Notes under the pieces: model-generated | What the model was told of the DNA's origin: nothing | The model's input: only the letters and a program-made list of their open reading frames with translations | Databases searched by the model: none | Part shown: one piece after another, positions 1 to 7,991 of the stretch | Layout of the letters: every line of letters starts with the position of its first letter | Position numbering within the stretch: the stretch's first letter is position 1 | Made by a program: the position numbers and the translations under genes | Assembly: GCA_016786745.1 (NCBI GenBank) | Contig: JAEUVS010000155.1 | Span: 1 to 33,475, forward strand | DNA: 33,475 nucleotides | Direction: 5' to 3' | DNA from: Chitinophagaceae bacterium | GTDB lineage: Bacteria; Bacteroidota; Bacteroidia; Chitinophagales; Chitinophagaceae

Positions 1-1166
1 ACGACACGGGTAAGAACCGGAATACCTGGTTGCGCAAATCATTGACGGTATCCCAGTTTGCAATTGCGCAGGTGTTTATTATGGGTGCCATCCTGGTAGG
101 AAAACAAATTACGTTTTCGTTGAATAAGGATCTTGGTTTTAAGAAAGACGCCATTATTTATATGAAGACGAATTACTACGACACGGCGAAAAGCCACAAA
201 CTGGTACTCGCGGAAAAACTAAACGCAATTCCCGAAATCAGGATGATCAGTTTCAGTACCAATCCACCATCAAGTTGGGGCACCTGGAGTGGCACAATGA
301 AATACAAAGATGGAAAGGGAGAAATACAGGCGGATGTGCAACAAAAGTTCGGAGACACCAATTATATCCGGCTCTATGGTCTTAAACTCGTTGCAGGCAA
401 GAATTATGAACAGTCGGACACTGTAAAAACTTTTCTCATTAATGAAACCTACGCCCGTTTGCTTGGATTCCGGCAGCCGGAACAGGCGATAGGAAAACAA
501 ATAGAATGGGACAATACCAAAAAAACGCTTGTCGCTGGAGTAGTGGCCGACTTCCACCAGAAGTCATTGCACGAGCCTATCAAGCCATTGGTAATTGGCT
601 CCTGGACGGGCGTTCAAAACTGCGTGAATATTGCTTTGCAACCTCAGCAGGCAGGAAGTAATACGTGGAAGATTGCATTGGGTAAAATTGAAAAGGCCTG
701 GAACGAAGTTTATCCTGACGATGTTTTCGAGTATGCTTTTTTTGACCAGGACCTTCGCAAATATTATGAATCTGAGCAGAATATTTCCAGTTTATTGAAA
801 TGGGCCACGGGTCTGGCTATTCTAATCAGTTGCCTGGGTTTATTAGGATTAGTTATTTATACTACCACTCAAAGAACAAAGGAAATAGGTGTAAGAAAAG
901 TATTGGGCGCTTCCGTTTCGGATATCGTGGCCATGATCTCCAAAGAGTTCATATTGCTAGTATTGCTTGCTTTTGCAATAGCAACGCCACTTGCCTGGCT
1001 GGCTATGCATAAATGGCTGGAGAATTTCGCTTTTCGTACAGAAATAAGCTGGTGGATATTCCTCCTGGGAGGAGTTATAATGATATTTATCGCATTGGTA
1101 ACTCTCGGATTTCAAACAATCAGGTCGGCAATGGCTAATCCTGTAAAGTCGCTGCGAACAGAATAG
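1..1166 (+). CDS. FtsX-like (MacB-type) ABC transporter permease, 5'-truncated
   Basis: The reading frame is open from base 3 at the window edge, so the true start lies outside; the TTG at 30 is internal, because the residues before it (NTW-LRKSL-VSQF) fit this family. About 387 residues are visible. They are a periplasmic MacB-like core, then three C-terminal membrane segments (LLKWATGLAILIS..., FILLVLLAFAIA..., WWIFLLGGVIMIF...). The motif EIGVRKVLGAS between the first two is the classic FtsX signature. Bacteroidota carry many such permeases, often with eight membrane segments in two halves, so this is probably the second half of a protein of about 800 residues. Such systems export lipids, peptides or drugs, or act on the cell envelope; the substrate cannot be told. 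It is probably unrelated to the sugar cluster further along. Family assignment is secure. Confidence 0.92.
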   Translation, partial: DTGKNRNTWLRKSLTVSQFAIAQVFIMGAILVGKQITFSLNKDLGFKKDAIIYMKTNYYDTAKSHKLVLAEKLNAIPEIRMISFSTNPPSSWGTWSGTMKYKDGKGEIQADVQQKFGDTNYIRLYGLKLVAGKNYEQSDTVKTFLINETYARLLGFRQPEQAIGKQIEWDNTKKTLVAGVVADFHQKSLHEPIKPLVIGSWTGVQNCVNIALQPQQAGSNTWKIALGKIEKAWNEVYPDDVFEYAFFDQDLRKYYESEQNISSLLKWATGLAILISCLGLLGLVIYTTTQRTKEIGVRKVLGASVSDIVAMISKEFILLVLLAFAIATPLAWLAMHKWLENFAFRTEISWWIFLLGGVIMIFIALVTLGFQTIRSAMANPVKSLRTE

Positions 1167-1639
1167 TAAAAAATAAAGACATCCAAGCCTGAAAGCAATG
1201 CAGCATCAGCATCGCGACAAACACTTCGGTAAACGGGCAACTCGAACCCAGGCCCCATACATTGAAAGTATACTTTCTCGATTGGGGCTAATTATAGTTT
1301 TGTTTAGGTAGCAATTTTGAGTCATAATTTATAAGTCGCAAAGTCAAACTACAAAACCCAGACATTCGACAAAGGGGTAATCTTGGCGTATAGATTCCCC
1401 ACGCTTTTAAGTAAAAGATATTCACTACTCTTTTAATGGTTTACACTTAATATTCAATTGTACCCGCGAAAAAACGCCATTAATAGCCATCGAAAAATTA
1501 ATTTCAGCCTTCAGCAAATTTCAAATGTGATTCCGAGAACTTATCTATCCGGGAAGCTTTTCCCCATCGCTTATCGTTTTACAATATCTATCAAGTTATC
1601 GTTGCCGGCATCATTAATCGCCCAGCAAACCTGCATTCT
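1167..1639. other. AT-rich intergenic stretch, no convincing gene
   Basis: This stretch follows the permease stop. It holds a hairpin at 1252-1288 (separate entry) and short overlapping frames with no family resemblance. A frame open from 1502 runs into the ATG at 1640 without an upstream start codon, so the hypothetical gene at 1640 could be a decayed remnant of a longer gene. I see no tRNA or transposon end here. Confidence 0.5.
1252..1288. repeat. Two-part hairpin with a perfect 14-bp inner palindrome
   Basis: An outer stem GCCCCA (1252-1257) pairs with TGGGGC (1283-1288). It encloses the perfect palindrome GAAAGTATACTTTC (1264-1277), separated by small unpaired stretches. An AT-rich run with several Ts follows (TAATTATAGTTTTG). 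It lies 86 bases past the permease stop, so a transcription terminator is possible, but the distance and the interrupted T run make this uncertain. Confidence 0.4.
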
Positions 1640-1951
1640 ATGCTGTTTTTTAGTCTTCTCCTCTCCCACAATGACCTGCAGCTTCTGAGGCAACAACTCT
1701 CTTCCGAAAAATATTGCCTGATCGAGACAGATACTTCGCGCCTTTTTTATGGGATACTACAAGAAATATTTTTTAATGAATTTATTTCCATTCTGAGCAG
1801 CGATGCACTCCAGCACCTTGAGTACCTTGACGTGGATGAATTCAAAACGCTTATCCGATCCCGCTCTCCACATCATGATCTTGTTGTACATGAAGGAAGC
1901 CAGGAACTATTCGACTATGTTCTTACTCACCTGGTTGATCCAAATGATTAA
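1640..1951 (+). CDS. Hypothetical protein, 103 aa, possibly a remnant
   Basis: I do not recognise a family. The composition looks protein-like: leucine-rich helices, a mid-region acidic stretch (LEYLDVDEFKTL) and an ordinary C-terminus ending in DPND. The frame stays open upstream to 1502 with plausible residues (YQVIVAGIINRPANLHS) but no ATG, GTG or TTG start. This suggests either that ATG 1640 is the start or that the 5' end has been lost. There is no signal peptide. It is followed 12 bases later by the LacI-type palindrome. Codon use is similar to neighbouring genes. Moderate doubt that it is expressed. Confidence 0.35.
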   Translation: MLFFSLLLSHNDLQLLRQQLSSEKYCLIETDTSRLFYGILQEIFFNEFISILSSDALQHLEYLDVDEFKTLIRSRSPHHDLVVHEGSQELFDYVLTHLVDPND

Positions 1952-1963
1952 TTATCCAGAATT

Positions 1964-1985
1964 CGAACGCAAACGTTTGCGTTCG
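1964..1985. promoter_or_regulatory. Perfect 22-bp palindrome, LacI/PurR-type operator
   Basis: The sequence is self-complementary over all 22 bases. Its core at 1967-1982, ACGCAAACGTTTGCGT, is identical to the known enterobacterial PurR consensus and fits the general LacI-family pattern with a central CG. It lies 12 bases after the small gene ending at 1951 and 61 bases before the ATG at 2047. No LacI-family gene is in the window, so the regulator must be encoded elsewhere. A rho-independent terminator is unlikely because no T run follows. Confidence 0.6.
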
Positions 1986-1999
1986 TCGTAAGAATACGA

Positions 2000-2013
2000 T
2001 TGACAAATGTCAA
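2000..2013. promoter_or_regulatory. Second dyad, TTGACA-AA-TGTCAA
   Basis: This is a perfect 6-bp inverted repeat with a 2-bp centre. It starts 14 bases after the 22-bp palindrome and ends 33 bases before the ATG at 2047. It could be a second operator or part of the promoter of the small downstream gene. No clear TAnnTTTG -7 box is seen beside it. Tentative. Confidence 0.3.
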
Positions 2014-2046
2014 ATATCATTGGAAATTTGTTACTGAATCCATCCT

Positions 2047-2280
2047 ATGATTTATAATGTAAAGGCTCTTACTATCGACGAATTAGCGACGTTGTACATC
2101 AAAGAAAGCCAGAAGCTTGATACAGCACTGAAAGTAACTTTATCTCACAACAGCGTAATGCTGATAAAGAAAAATCTTGAAATCATCGCCTGCGAATTAA
2201 ACAGGAAACAGCCCATTGTCAAATCCAAACTGGGTGCCCATCAGGGGAGAAGCAGGTTGCCTGCGAATTATTCCAATTAA
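2047..2280 (+). CDS. Small hypothetical protein, 77 aa
   Basis: An ATG-started frame with a helical, lysine- and leucine-rich composition (LTIDELATLYIKESQKLDTALK). This resembles the short uncharacterised proteins common in Chitinophagaceae, though I cannot name a family. It has no signal peptide, membrane segment or cysteine motif. The last 15 residues (from GAHQG) look less ordered. It is convergent with the MFS transporter, whose stop is 11 bases away, and it is preceded by two palindromes at 1964 and 2000 that may control it. Probably a real small gene, function unknown. Confidence 0.45.
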   Translation: MIYNVKALTIDELATLYIKESQKLDTALKVTLSHNSVMLIKKNLEIIACELNRKQPIVKSKLGAHQGRSRLPANYSN

Positions 2281-2290
2281 TTTTATCGTT

Positions 2291-3580
2291 TCAATCATTT
2301 CTCGCTTTCGATTTAATCGAACGCACAAGTATTTCGATGATTATCCACGCGAAAAAATATGCACAGCCGCAAATGACAAAAAGTATGTTATACCCGGCAG
2401 AAATATCTCCCAGTTGCTTATAATGCTCAAGCAACCAACCTACGAATAGCGGAAAAAAGGTAGCTCCCAGCGAACCGCTCATACCTCCGATACCGACCAC
2501 CGTACTTACAGATCGTTTAGGGACCAGGTCAGACACTATAGTAAAAATATTGGTGCTCCAGGCCTGGTGCGCCGCTGCCACCAAGCTGATTATGCCGACG
2601 ACTACCCAGATATTCGTAGCGTATCGCGCAAAAATGATGGGAACCACCGCAACCGACACAATGGACAATGCCAGCCTTCTCGCATTGACTGCTGTCCATC
2701 CTCTCTTAATCAAATACGATGAAAAGTATCCGCCGCCCACACTTCCGATGGTAGTCGCGCTATAAATGATTGCCAGATGCAGGCTTGGCTTTGTTAAATC
2801 GAGTTGGAATGCAGATGCAAAATAGGAAGGCAACCAAAAAAGGAAAAACCACCATATCGGATCAGTGAAAACTTTGCCGACGATAAATACCCAGGTTTGA
2901 GGCATACCCAGCAGCCGCATCCATCCTATTGATTCGGATGCTGAAGCGGTAACTGCGCTGTCCTGGTGAATATACCTGTATTCTTCGACTGTGACCTTCT
3001 TATGCCGCGACGGTTTCTCATAAAGCGCCCACCAGAATATCAACCAAACAAATCCCATCGCACCCGTAATAACGAAAGCTTCCTGCCAACCATAAGCTCC
3101 CAGCACCCAGGGCACCAATAATGGAGCCACTACCGCTCCAATGCTGGTACCGGAATTAAAAATTCCCGTGGCCAAAGCACGCTCCTTAGCCGGGAACCAT
3201 TCCGTGACCGTTTTGACCGCTGCAGGAAAATTTCCGGCTTCGCTCAATCCCAACAGGCCTCTTACCCAACCAAACCCTATGGTGGTTCGCACAACAGCAT
3301 GTAACACGGCGGCAACACTCCATAGAAGAACGGCAACGCCATATCCTATTTTAGTTCCTATTTTATCAATGAGATTACCGAAAACAACATAGCCAACAGC
3401 ATAACAAAGTGCAAACGTCATGACTATTCTTCCATAGTCAACTTCCGTCCAGCTAAATTCTTTCTCCAGGTGTGGTTTCAGTAAGCCTATCACCTGTCTA
3501 TCGATATAATTGATCGTCGTTGCCAAGAAAAGCAATGCACAAATCACCCAGCGATAGTTGCCTGTTTTATTTTTCTCCAT
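2291..3580 (-). CDS. MFS transporter, ACS (hexuronate/galactonate-like) family
   Basis: A 429-residue inner-membrane carrier with about 12 predicted membrane helices. The opening NYIDRQVIGLLKPHLEKEF and the stretch GLSEAGNFPAAVKTVTEWFPAKERALATGIFNSGTS match the anion:cation symporter family, which includes ExuT, DgoT and related importers of hexuronates and aldonates. Proton-coupled import of a sugar acid is the likely role. It is the last gene of the minus-strand run that begins at 10084, separated from the DUF4380 gene by 210 bases, so it may also have its own promoter. Its presence beside an acid-sugar dehydratase and an SDR supports sugar-acid catabolism. Exact substrate unknown. Confidence 0.9.
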   Translation of the reverse strand: MEKNKTGNYRWVICALLFLATTINYIDRQVIGLLKPHLEKEFSWTEVDYGRIVMTFALCYAVGYVVFGNLIDKIGTKIGYGVAVLLWSVAAVLHAVVRTTIGFGWVRGLLGLSEAGNFPAAVKTVTEWFPAKERALATGIFNSGTSIGAVVAPLLVPWVLGAYGWQEAFVITGAMGFVWLIFWWALYEKPSRHKKVTVEEYRYIHQDSAVTASASESIGWMRLLGMPQTWVFIVGKVFTDPIWWFFLFWLPSYFASAFQLDLTKPSLHLAIIYSATTIGSVGGGYFSSYLIKRGWTAVNARRLALSIVSVAVVPIIFARYATNIWVVVGIISLVAAAHQAWSTNIFTIVSDLVPKRSVSTVVGIGGMSGSLGATFFPLFVGWLLEHYKQLGDISAGYNILFVICGCAYFFAWIIIEILVRSIKSKARND

Positions 3581-3790
3581 GAACTTTGTTGGTATACAGA
3601 CGTGTGATGATAACTTCCGGCCATACCAGCAAAAATTTTTTTCTGAATATCGTAAACGATTTGCCAGCTAACGTTTCATTTTTCATGTCTGAGAATTCGT
3701 TATAAAATAGACAACTAGTTAGCGAATTTTAACTGATCTCCCGCAACAACTAAGAAGGGTCAATTATTTTAGTGAGAATGGAAATTAACT
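3581..3790. promoter_or_regulatory. 210-bp gap upstream of the MFS gene, with an inverted repeat
   Basis: This is the largest gap inside the left minus-strand gene run. It contains arms AATTCGTTA (3694-3702) and TAGCGAATT (3720-3728). These pair over nine positions with one G-T mismatch around a 17-base loop. It could be an operator, a processing site or an attenuator that sets MFS expression apart from the genes before it. I could not identify a confident -7 box. Confidence 0.35.
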
Positions 3791-4702
3791 CTAACTTTTC
3801 TGTTGGGAAATCACAACCGGTAGAACAAATTTATCAATATCATCTTCAGTTGCCGGAAACGGAGCTTGGGATATGCTCCATCGCTCTGTATGCTCGACGC
3901 GGCCCATCGGAGATATTTTGGTAAGCGGCCCCAGCGTTTCAATTTCAAGAAATTCACCGCTCATGTAAATTTCATTATTACAACCAAAGTCGCAGTATGT
4001 TGCTGCAGAATCAAAATCAAATGTTTTTACCATCAATTGATTATTCAGCCAGTAGGCCACCCAACCTAAAGAGTTAGCCACGCCAATCTTTTGCTCCGAA
4101 ACGTGAGCAGGATCGTGAACAGCCTGGATGTATCTTTCACCCCATATCCACCGGGGATCGTTCATTTTTGTAAAGTGCCACAACGCAAGCGGACGCGCAG
4201 GCAGCAGGAACACATCTGCCTCACCATATTTTTCCTGGGGAACAATAGCACGCCCGTTAGGCGCCATCACAGAAAGCCCCCAGGCAGCAAGCTCAACCTC
4301 CCACAAATTATTATTGATAAGACGATGCAGTACAGTTACAGCATTATCGTCGGAAATAGTTACTTCAATTTCTTTAGAGATGCCGGTCGCTTTTTCTTTG
4401 GCCTGGATGAAGTGAGCACCGTTTTTTATTTCATGAAACACAATAGCATCGTTATCCGGGGAATAACTTCTTGGCATCGCTTCCGGGGCATGCCATAAAC
4501 GATGTCCACCGTAAATTCTCCACTCGTCGCCACCGGTTTTGCCAACATCGCCCGACCGGAGATGAAACAAATTTTCGCCGCCAGCAAATCCGTAATACAG
4601 AATACGCGGTCCGACACTGGTAGACACAATCAACTCTACATGCCCATTGGTAATCTGAACACAATTCCAACCCTTAAACTCTATTTGCTTAACGCTGACC
4701 AT
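3791..4702 (-). CDS. DUF4380 (aldose-epimerase-like fold) protein
   Basis: A 303-residue protein with no signal peptide, hence cytoplasmic. The start (WNCVQITNGHVELIVSTSVGPRILYYGFAGGENLF) followed by GGHRLWHAPE is typical of DUF4380, a family with a galactose-mutarotase-like beta-sandwich. In that fold, conserved His and Glu residues act on sugar anomers. A mutarotase or sugar-binding role is therefore likely but not shown for the family. It lies 18 bases downstream of the SDR dehydrogenase and is probably co-transcribed with it. This would suit supplying the right anomer for sugar oxidation. Family confidence is good; activity is inferred. Confidence 0.8.
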   Translation of the reverse strand: MVSVKQIEFKGWNCVQITNGHVELIVSTSVGPRILYYGFAGGENLFHLRSGDVGKTGGDEWRIYGGHRLWHAPEAMPRSYSPDNDAIVFHEIKNGAHFIQAKEKATGISKEIEVTISDDNAVTVLHRLINNNLWEVELAAWGLSVMAPNGRAIVPQEKYGEADVFLLPARPLALWHFTKMNDPRWIWGERYIQAVHDPAHVSEQKIGVANSLGWVAYWLNNQLMVKTFDFDSAATYCDFGCNNEIYMSGEFLEIETLGPLTKISPMGRVEHTERWSISQAPFPATEDDIDKFVLPVVISQQKS

Positions 4703-4720
4703 TTGAATTATACAAACATT

Positions 4721-5491
4721 TTATAGCGGAGGAAGTCCGGTACCGAATCCGCCATTTACCCCGACAGCCGTACCAGTAACAAACGACGCATCGTCACCTG
4801 CAAGGAAAACAGCTACCCTGCCAACTTCTTCCGGTCTTCCTATCCTGTTCAGGGCATGTAGTTTACCGGCTTCTTCCCTGGCTTTTGCCGGATCAGGTTG
4901 AATTTCAAAATATCCGGCAGCCAATCCTGCGTCGATGTAGCCGGGACAAATACAATTCACTCTTATTCCATCACGGCCATGATCAATTGCCATGGCTTTG
5001 GTTAATCCAACGATCGCAGCTTTAGTGGCGCAATAACCCGCACACGTTGGTTCAACAAAGTAGGCATTTACAGACGACATGTTGATGATACACCCTTTGG
5101 TGGCCTTCAGGTAAGGAAGGAAATATTTGGAACACAAAAATACACCTCCCACATTCACCGTCATTTGCTTCTGCCACTCGTCGAAGGTCATATCTTCAAC
5201 GGTTTTATTTACCTGTATTGCAGCATTGTTGACCAATACATGTACCGCAGAATATGTATTTATAACAAACCTGGAAAGTTGTTGCACTGATTCAGGATCA
5301 GAAACGTCCATTGCAAACGCCGCCGCGTTTCCCTTCATTTTCTTTATCAGAAATACTGTTTCGTTCGCCAGGTCTGTTTTAATATCAGCCACTACCACGT
5401 TAGCGCCTTCTTCCGCAAAACACAAAGCGCAGGCCCGGCCAATTCCGAAACCTGCGCCAGTGATAACAACTGTTTTATTTTTCAATTTCAT
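4721..5491 (-). CDS. SDR-family NAD(P)-dependent sugar (acid) dehydrogenase
   Basis: A 256-residue classical short-chain dehydrogenase. The cofactor motif TGAGFGIG is at residues 11-18, an acidic residue follows strand 2 (VVADIK, favouring NAD), and the NNAA motif is at 88-91. The catalytic Ser140, Tyr153 and Lys157 are all present (YCATK). The length is normal. Relatives in sugar-acid loci oxidise L-fucose, L-rhamnose, galactose or 2-keto-3-deoxy acids. With the dehydratase and aldolase genes nearby, it probably performs the first oxidation of a sugar to its lactone, or oxidises a keto-deoxy acid. It sits between the DUF4380 gene and the secreted 549-residue protein in one minus-strand run. 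Substrate not determinable. Confidence 0.9.
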   Translation of the reverse strand: MKLKNKTVVITGAGFGIGRACALCFAEEGANVVVADIKTDLANETVFLIKKMKGNAAAFAMDVSDPESVQQLSRFVINTYSAVHVLVNNAAIQVNKTVEDMTFDEWQKQMTVNVGGVFLCSKYFLPYLKATKGCIINMSSVNAYFVEPTCAGYCATKAAIVGLTKAMAIDHGRDGIRVNCICPGYIDAGLAAGYFEIQPDPAKAREEAGKLHALNRIGRPEEVGRVAVFLAGDDASFVTGTAVGVNGGFGTGLPPL

Positions 5492-5527
5492 TCATTAAAA
5501 TTATTCCAGACAAGATAATCATTTACA

Positions 5528-7177
5528 TCATCCCTCGATTATCATTTTCCCGGCCCCATCTCTTTTTATGGTCAAATAATAATCGCCGTTGTCAAGCTTT
5601 TTTAGTGTGTAGCCTTTTTTGTTCTGATCGGTTTGTTTGGCAAGCCTGACGCCGTTTAATGTGATAGTTCGCGGAGCAAAGGTTGTTTTTATAAATTCGA
5701 TTCCATTTTTTGCTGCAACTGAATATTTAATTTGCTTTTCGCTGTAGGATATATCTCTCAAAACATCTTTTGAATACAGGATATGATCCTCATTCGGAGG
5801 AGCCCATTCGGGTACTGCGGCCATGGCAGGGTAAAACATTCTCGGGCCCTCGCCGTATGTATCAGAATACCAGTTTGAAATACCCACACTTAGCGGACAC
5901 TCAAAGGCCATCCCATTCGAGTCGCTGCAGTATGTTACCCAGTTCAGCGATCTATAAGCCTTTTCTTTAAAAGATGAATCATTCGAAATAACCGACCACC
6001 TTGAACACTCCGCTCCATAACGTGCAGTTTGATAATCCATCTTGAATATGTATCCATCCTGCTCGCCAACGATATTGGCTCCCCACATGGTACCTGGCTC
6101 GCTCGAGTCGCCACGATGCACAAAAAAATCTTCCGTCCATTTGATCAGTTTCGGCACATCCTGTTTCCAATTCGGATTAAATTCGGGATAGTCGAGCATC
6201 AATAATGTCATATTGCTTGCACTCAAATTACTTTTGTAGTTATTGGTCTTTACATCCGTGTCGGTATGCCCGTCGGTCCAATATCCTGTTTTCATTGGGT
6301 ACTCCACGATAAATTTCTGAACAATCCGCGCAGCGCGGCGATATTCAGCCACTTTTCCAATCCCGGCGCTAGCCAGATTATCGAGCAGCAGGTACGAAGA
6401 CGCCCAGTTGGCTCCATATTCTGCGACCACGTCACCCGTCAACATATTTACCCTGTATGGCCAGGGTGATTTTTCCGCAGTGCCGGGTCTTACTTTCGCT
6501 ACCAAAGTATTCGCGACGTTAACCGCCGCATCTAAAAATTTCTTTTTACCCGAAAACTGGTACATGCGATAGTAAGTCAAACCGATGTCACCCGCATGAT
6601 CAACCTGGATTTCGTGAAGCTGAAATCTTTTGGCAGATGTAAAACCACGAAAGAGCGTATCACCTGCATTAGTTGTTGTATACGGAAAATTTGGCCATGA
6701 AAAATCTGCCGGGCTCGTTCCATGCTCAAGGGAATAATCCAGGAAATCACTCATAATTTTCATTACTTCTGCATCGCCGGTGTAAGCATAGTATAACCGC
6801 GCAGACTCGAACCAGTTAGGTATTTTTTCTCCCACGTCGTTCATCCATGTATCGGGCTCGAGAATACCGTCATGAGGCTTGAAGGCACAATAAAAATAAT
6901 ATTGAGGATAGTTTGAACGGGGCGGCGGTCCGGGACTCATAGGTACCATGGTTTTAATAAAGTTCCAGCGCTTCCTTAAAAAATTGTCGTATGCTTTTGA
7001 TTGAGGAGTGGTCCATGGAATAATTTTCCCCTGGTCGTCAAGTACCACTTTGTGGGTATTGCGCTGAAATCTTGCAGCCGCGGAATCAAATATTCTCTGT
7101 TCCCTGGACGCCTGGCCATAACCCTTCCAGCTCAGAGCTATAAGCATCGGAGCGAGCAAAAATAATCGTAACAACAT
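5528..7177 (-). CDS. Secreted (alpha/alpha) toroid-type protein, likely carbohydrate-active
   Basis: A 549-residue protein with a signal peptide (hydrophobic stretch LFLLAPMLIALSWKGYGQA). The body is rich in Trp, Tyr and His and in helix-pair patterns (NWFESARLYYAYTGDAEVM, HAGDIGLTYYRMYQFSGKKKFLDAAVNVA). This suggests a six-hairpin-glycosidase-like fold as in GH88/GH105 enzymes, epimerases and polysaccharide lyases. The C-terminal ~100 residues look beta-rich. I cannot place it in a numbered family. It lies 39 bases downstream of the RraA gene and 36 bases upstream of the SDR, so it belongs to the sugar-acid run. It probably acts on the glycan in the periplasm or outside the cell. Function is not assigned beyond fold. 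Confidence 0.7.
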   Translation of the reverse strand: MLLRLFLLAPMLIALSWKGYGQASREQRIFDSAAARFQRNTHKVVLDDQGKIIPWTTPQSKAYDNFLRKRWNFIKTMVPMSPGPPPRSNYPQYYFYCAFKPHDGILEPDTWMNDVGEKIPNWFESARLYYAYTGDAEVMKIMSDFLDYSLEHGTSPADFSWPNFPYTTTNAGDTLFRGFTSAKRFQLHEIQVDHAGDIGLTYYRMYQFSGKKKFLDAAVNVANTLVAKVRPGTAEKSPWPYRVNMLTGDVVAEYGANWASSYLLLDNLASAGIGKVAEYRRAARIVQKFIVEYPMKTGYWTDGHTDTDVKTNNYKSNLSASNMTLLMLDYPEFNPNWKQDVPKLIKWTEDFFVHRGDSSEPGTMWGANIVGEQDGYIFKMDYQTARYGAECSRWSVISNDSSFKEKAYRSLNWVTYCSDSNGMAFECPLSVGISNWYSDTYGEGPRMFYPAMAAVPEWAPPNEDHILYSKDVLRDISYSEKQIKYSVAAKNGIEFIKTTFAPRTITLNGVRLAKQTDQNKKGYTLKKLDNGDYYLTIKRDGAGKMIIEG

Positions 7178-7216
7178 ATAAATAATTTGAAGAATTTAGA
7201 AATGGGACAATTAATA

Positions 7217-7906
7217 TCAGAGTACCTTGTATTTGTCGTACACTTCACGTAGAGATTTTCCCTGCAGCAATTCTTTGCGCGAAGAATTTTCGCTCGATAC
7301 TTTCTCTATCGCCATCTCTATCGCCTGCTGCTCAACGGCCGCGGGCACAACAATGATTCCATCAAAATCAGCATATATCAAATCACCCGCGTTCACCATT
7401 ACGTCGCCGCACATGATCGGTATATCATAAGCCGTTACAATGCCACGGCCCTTTGAATCCAGCGGGCGAATTCCGGTATAATAAACGGGGAAATTCATTT
7501 CGATAATCTTTACGCAATCGCGGACCTGGCTGTCGCAAACACATCCGGCAACTTTTTTCTGCTTTGCAATTGTGGACATCAGTTCACCCCACGGAGCATT
7601 GGTGCCACGTTCATCGGTGGAATGCACGGCAACATCTCCTTCCCTGAGTGAGTCGATCGCTTCTATTTCCATTCCGTATGGATCGTCTGCCATAATTTCA
7701 TTTGTCTCGAGCCACAAAATAGTTCTTGCTCTTCCCACAAACCCGCAGTTATGCATATCCGGAAGCAACGGACGCAGGCGGTGATGCATTGCCTGGTTGC
7801 GATACCCCAGTTCATCAAGGATGTCGCAAACCGCAGCTACGTACAAATGCTTTTTAATGAAATCAAATAATTCTGGGTCATTCTTAAACCTGGTGAATGT
7901 TTTCAT
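7217..7906 (-). CDS. RraA-family protein, possible 4-hydroxy-2-oxo-acid aldolase
   Basis: I chose the internal ATG giving MKTFTRFKND (229 residues). The 20 extra residues from an ATG at 7966 are a run of lysines and arginines unlike the family. RraA-like features are WGELM (106-110), GCVCDSQVRD with Arg129-Asp130, and GDLIYADFDGIIVVP (174-188). In HMG/CHA aldolases of this family the Arg-Asp pair and nearby acidic residues bind the divalent metal and pyruvate enolate. In sugar-acid clusters such proteins are candidate aldolases for keto-deoxy acids, while E. coli RraA itself inhibits RNase E. The gene follows the enolase-superfamily dehydratase by 85 bases, supporting the metabolic role. The usual DG in the VxDGxxRD motif is DS here. 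Confidence 0.85.
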   Translation of the reverse strand: MKTFTRFKNDPELFDFIKKHLYVAAVCDILDELGYRNQAMHHRLRPLLPDMHNCGFVGRARTILWLETNEIMADDPYGMEIEAIDSLREGDVAVHSTDERGTNAPWGELMSTIAKQKKVAGCVCDSQVRDCVKIIEMNFPVYYTGIRPLDSKGRGIVTAYDIPIMCGDVMVNAGDLIYADFDGIIVVPAAVEQQAIEMAIEKVSSENSSRKELLQGKSLREVYDKYKVL

Positions 7907-7991
7907 TTTATTCTTCTTTTTCTTCCTAAATCGAAAACACAGTTTGGTGTTTCTTTTCCTCGCCATCCAAATAGCGTCCGCGATAATTTAT

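Noticed and set aside
1236..1290. tRNA-like T-arm word (complement of GGGTTCGAGTT) next to a hairpin
   Set aside because: No acceptor stem, anticodon arm or CCA end could be fitted on either strand; the resemblance is limited to about 11 bases.
1458..1991. Frames 1458-1688 and 1803-1991
   Set aside because: Short, overlapping the more protein-like frame at 1640-1951, and without domain or composition support.
3652..3676. AAACG and CGTTT arms before the MFS gene, resembling a LacI-type site
   Set aside because: The arms are too far apart and the interior is not symmetric, so it does not fit an operator like that at 1964.
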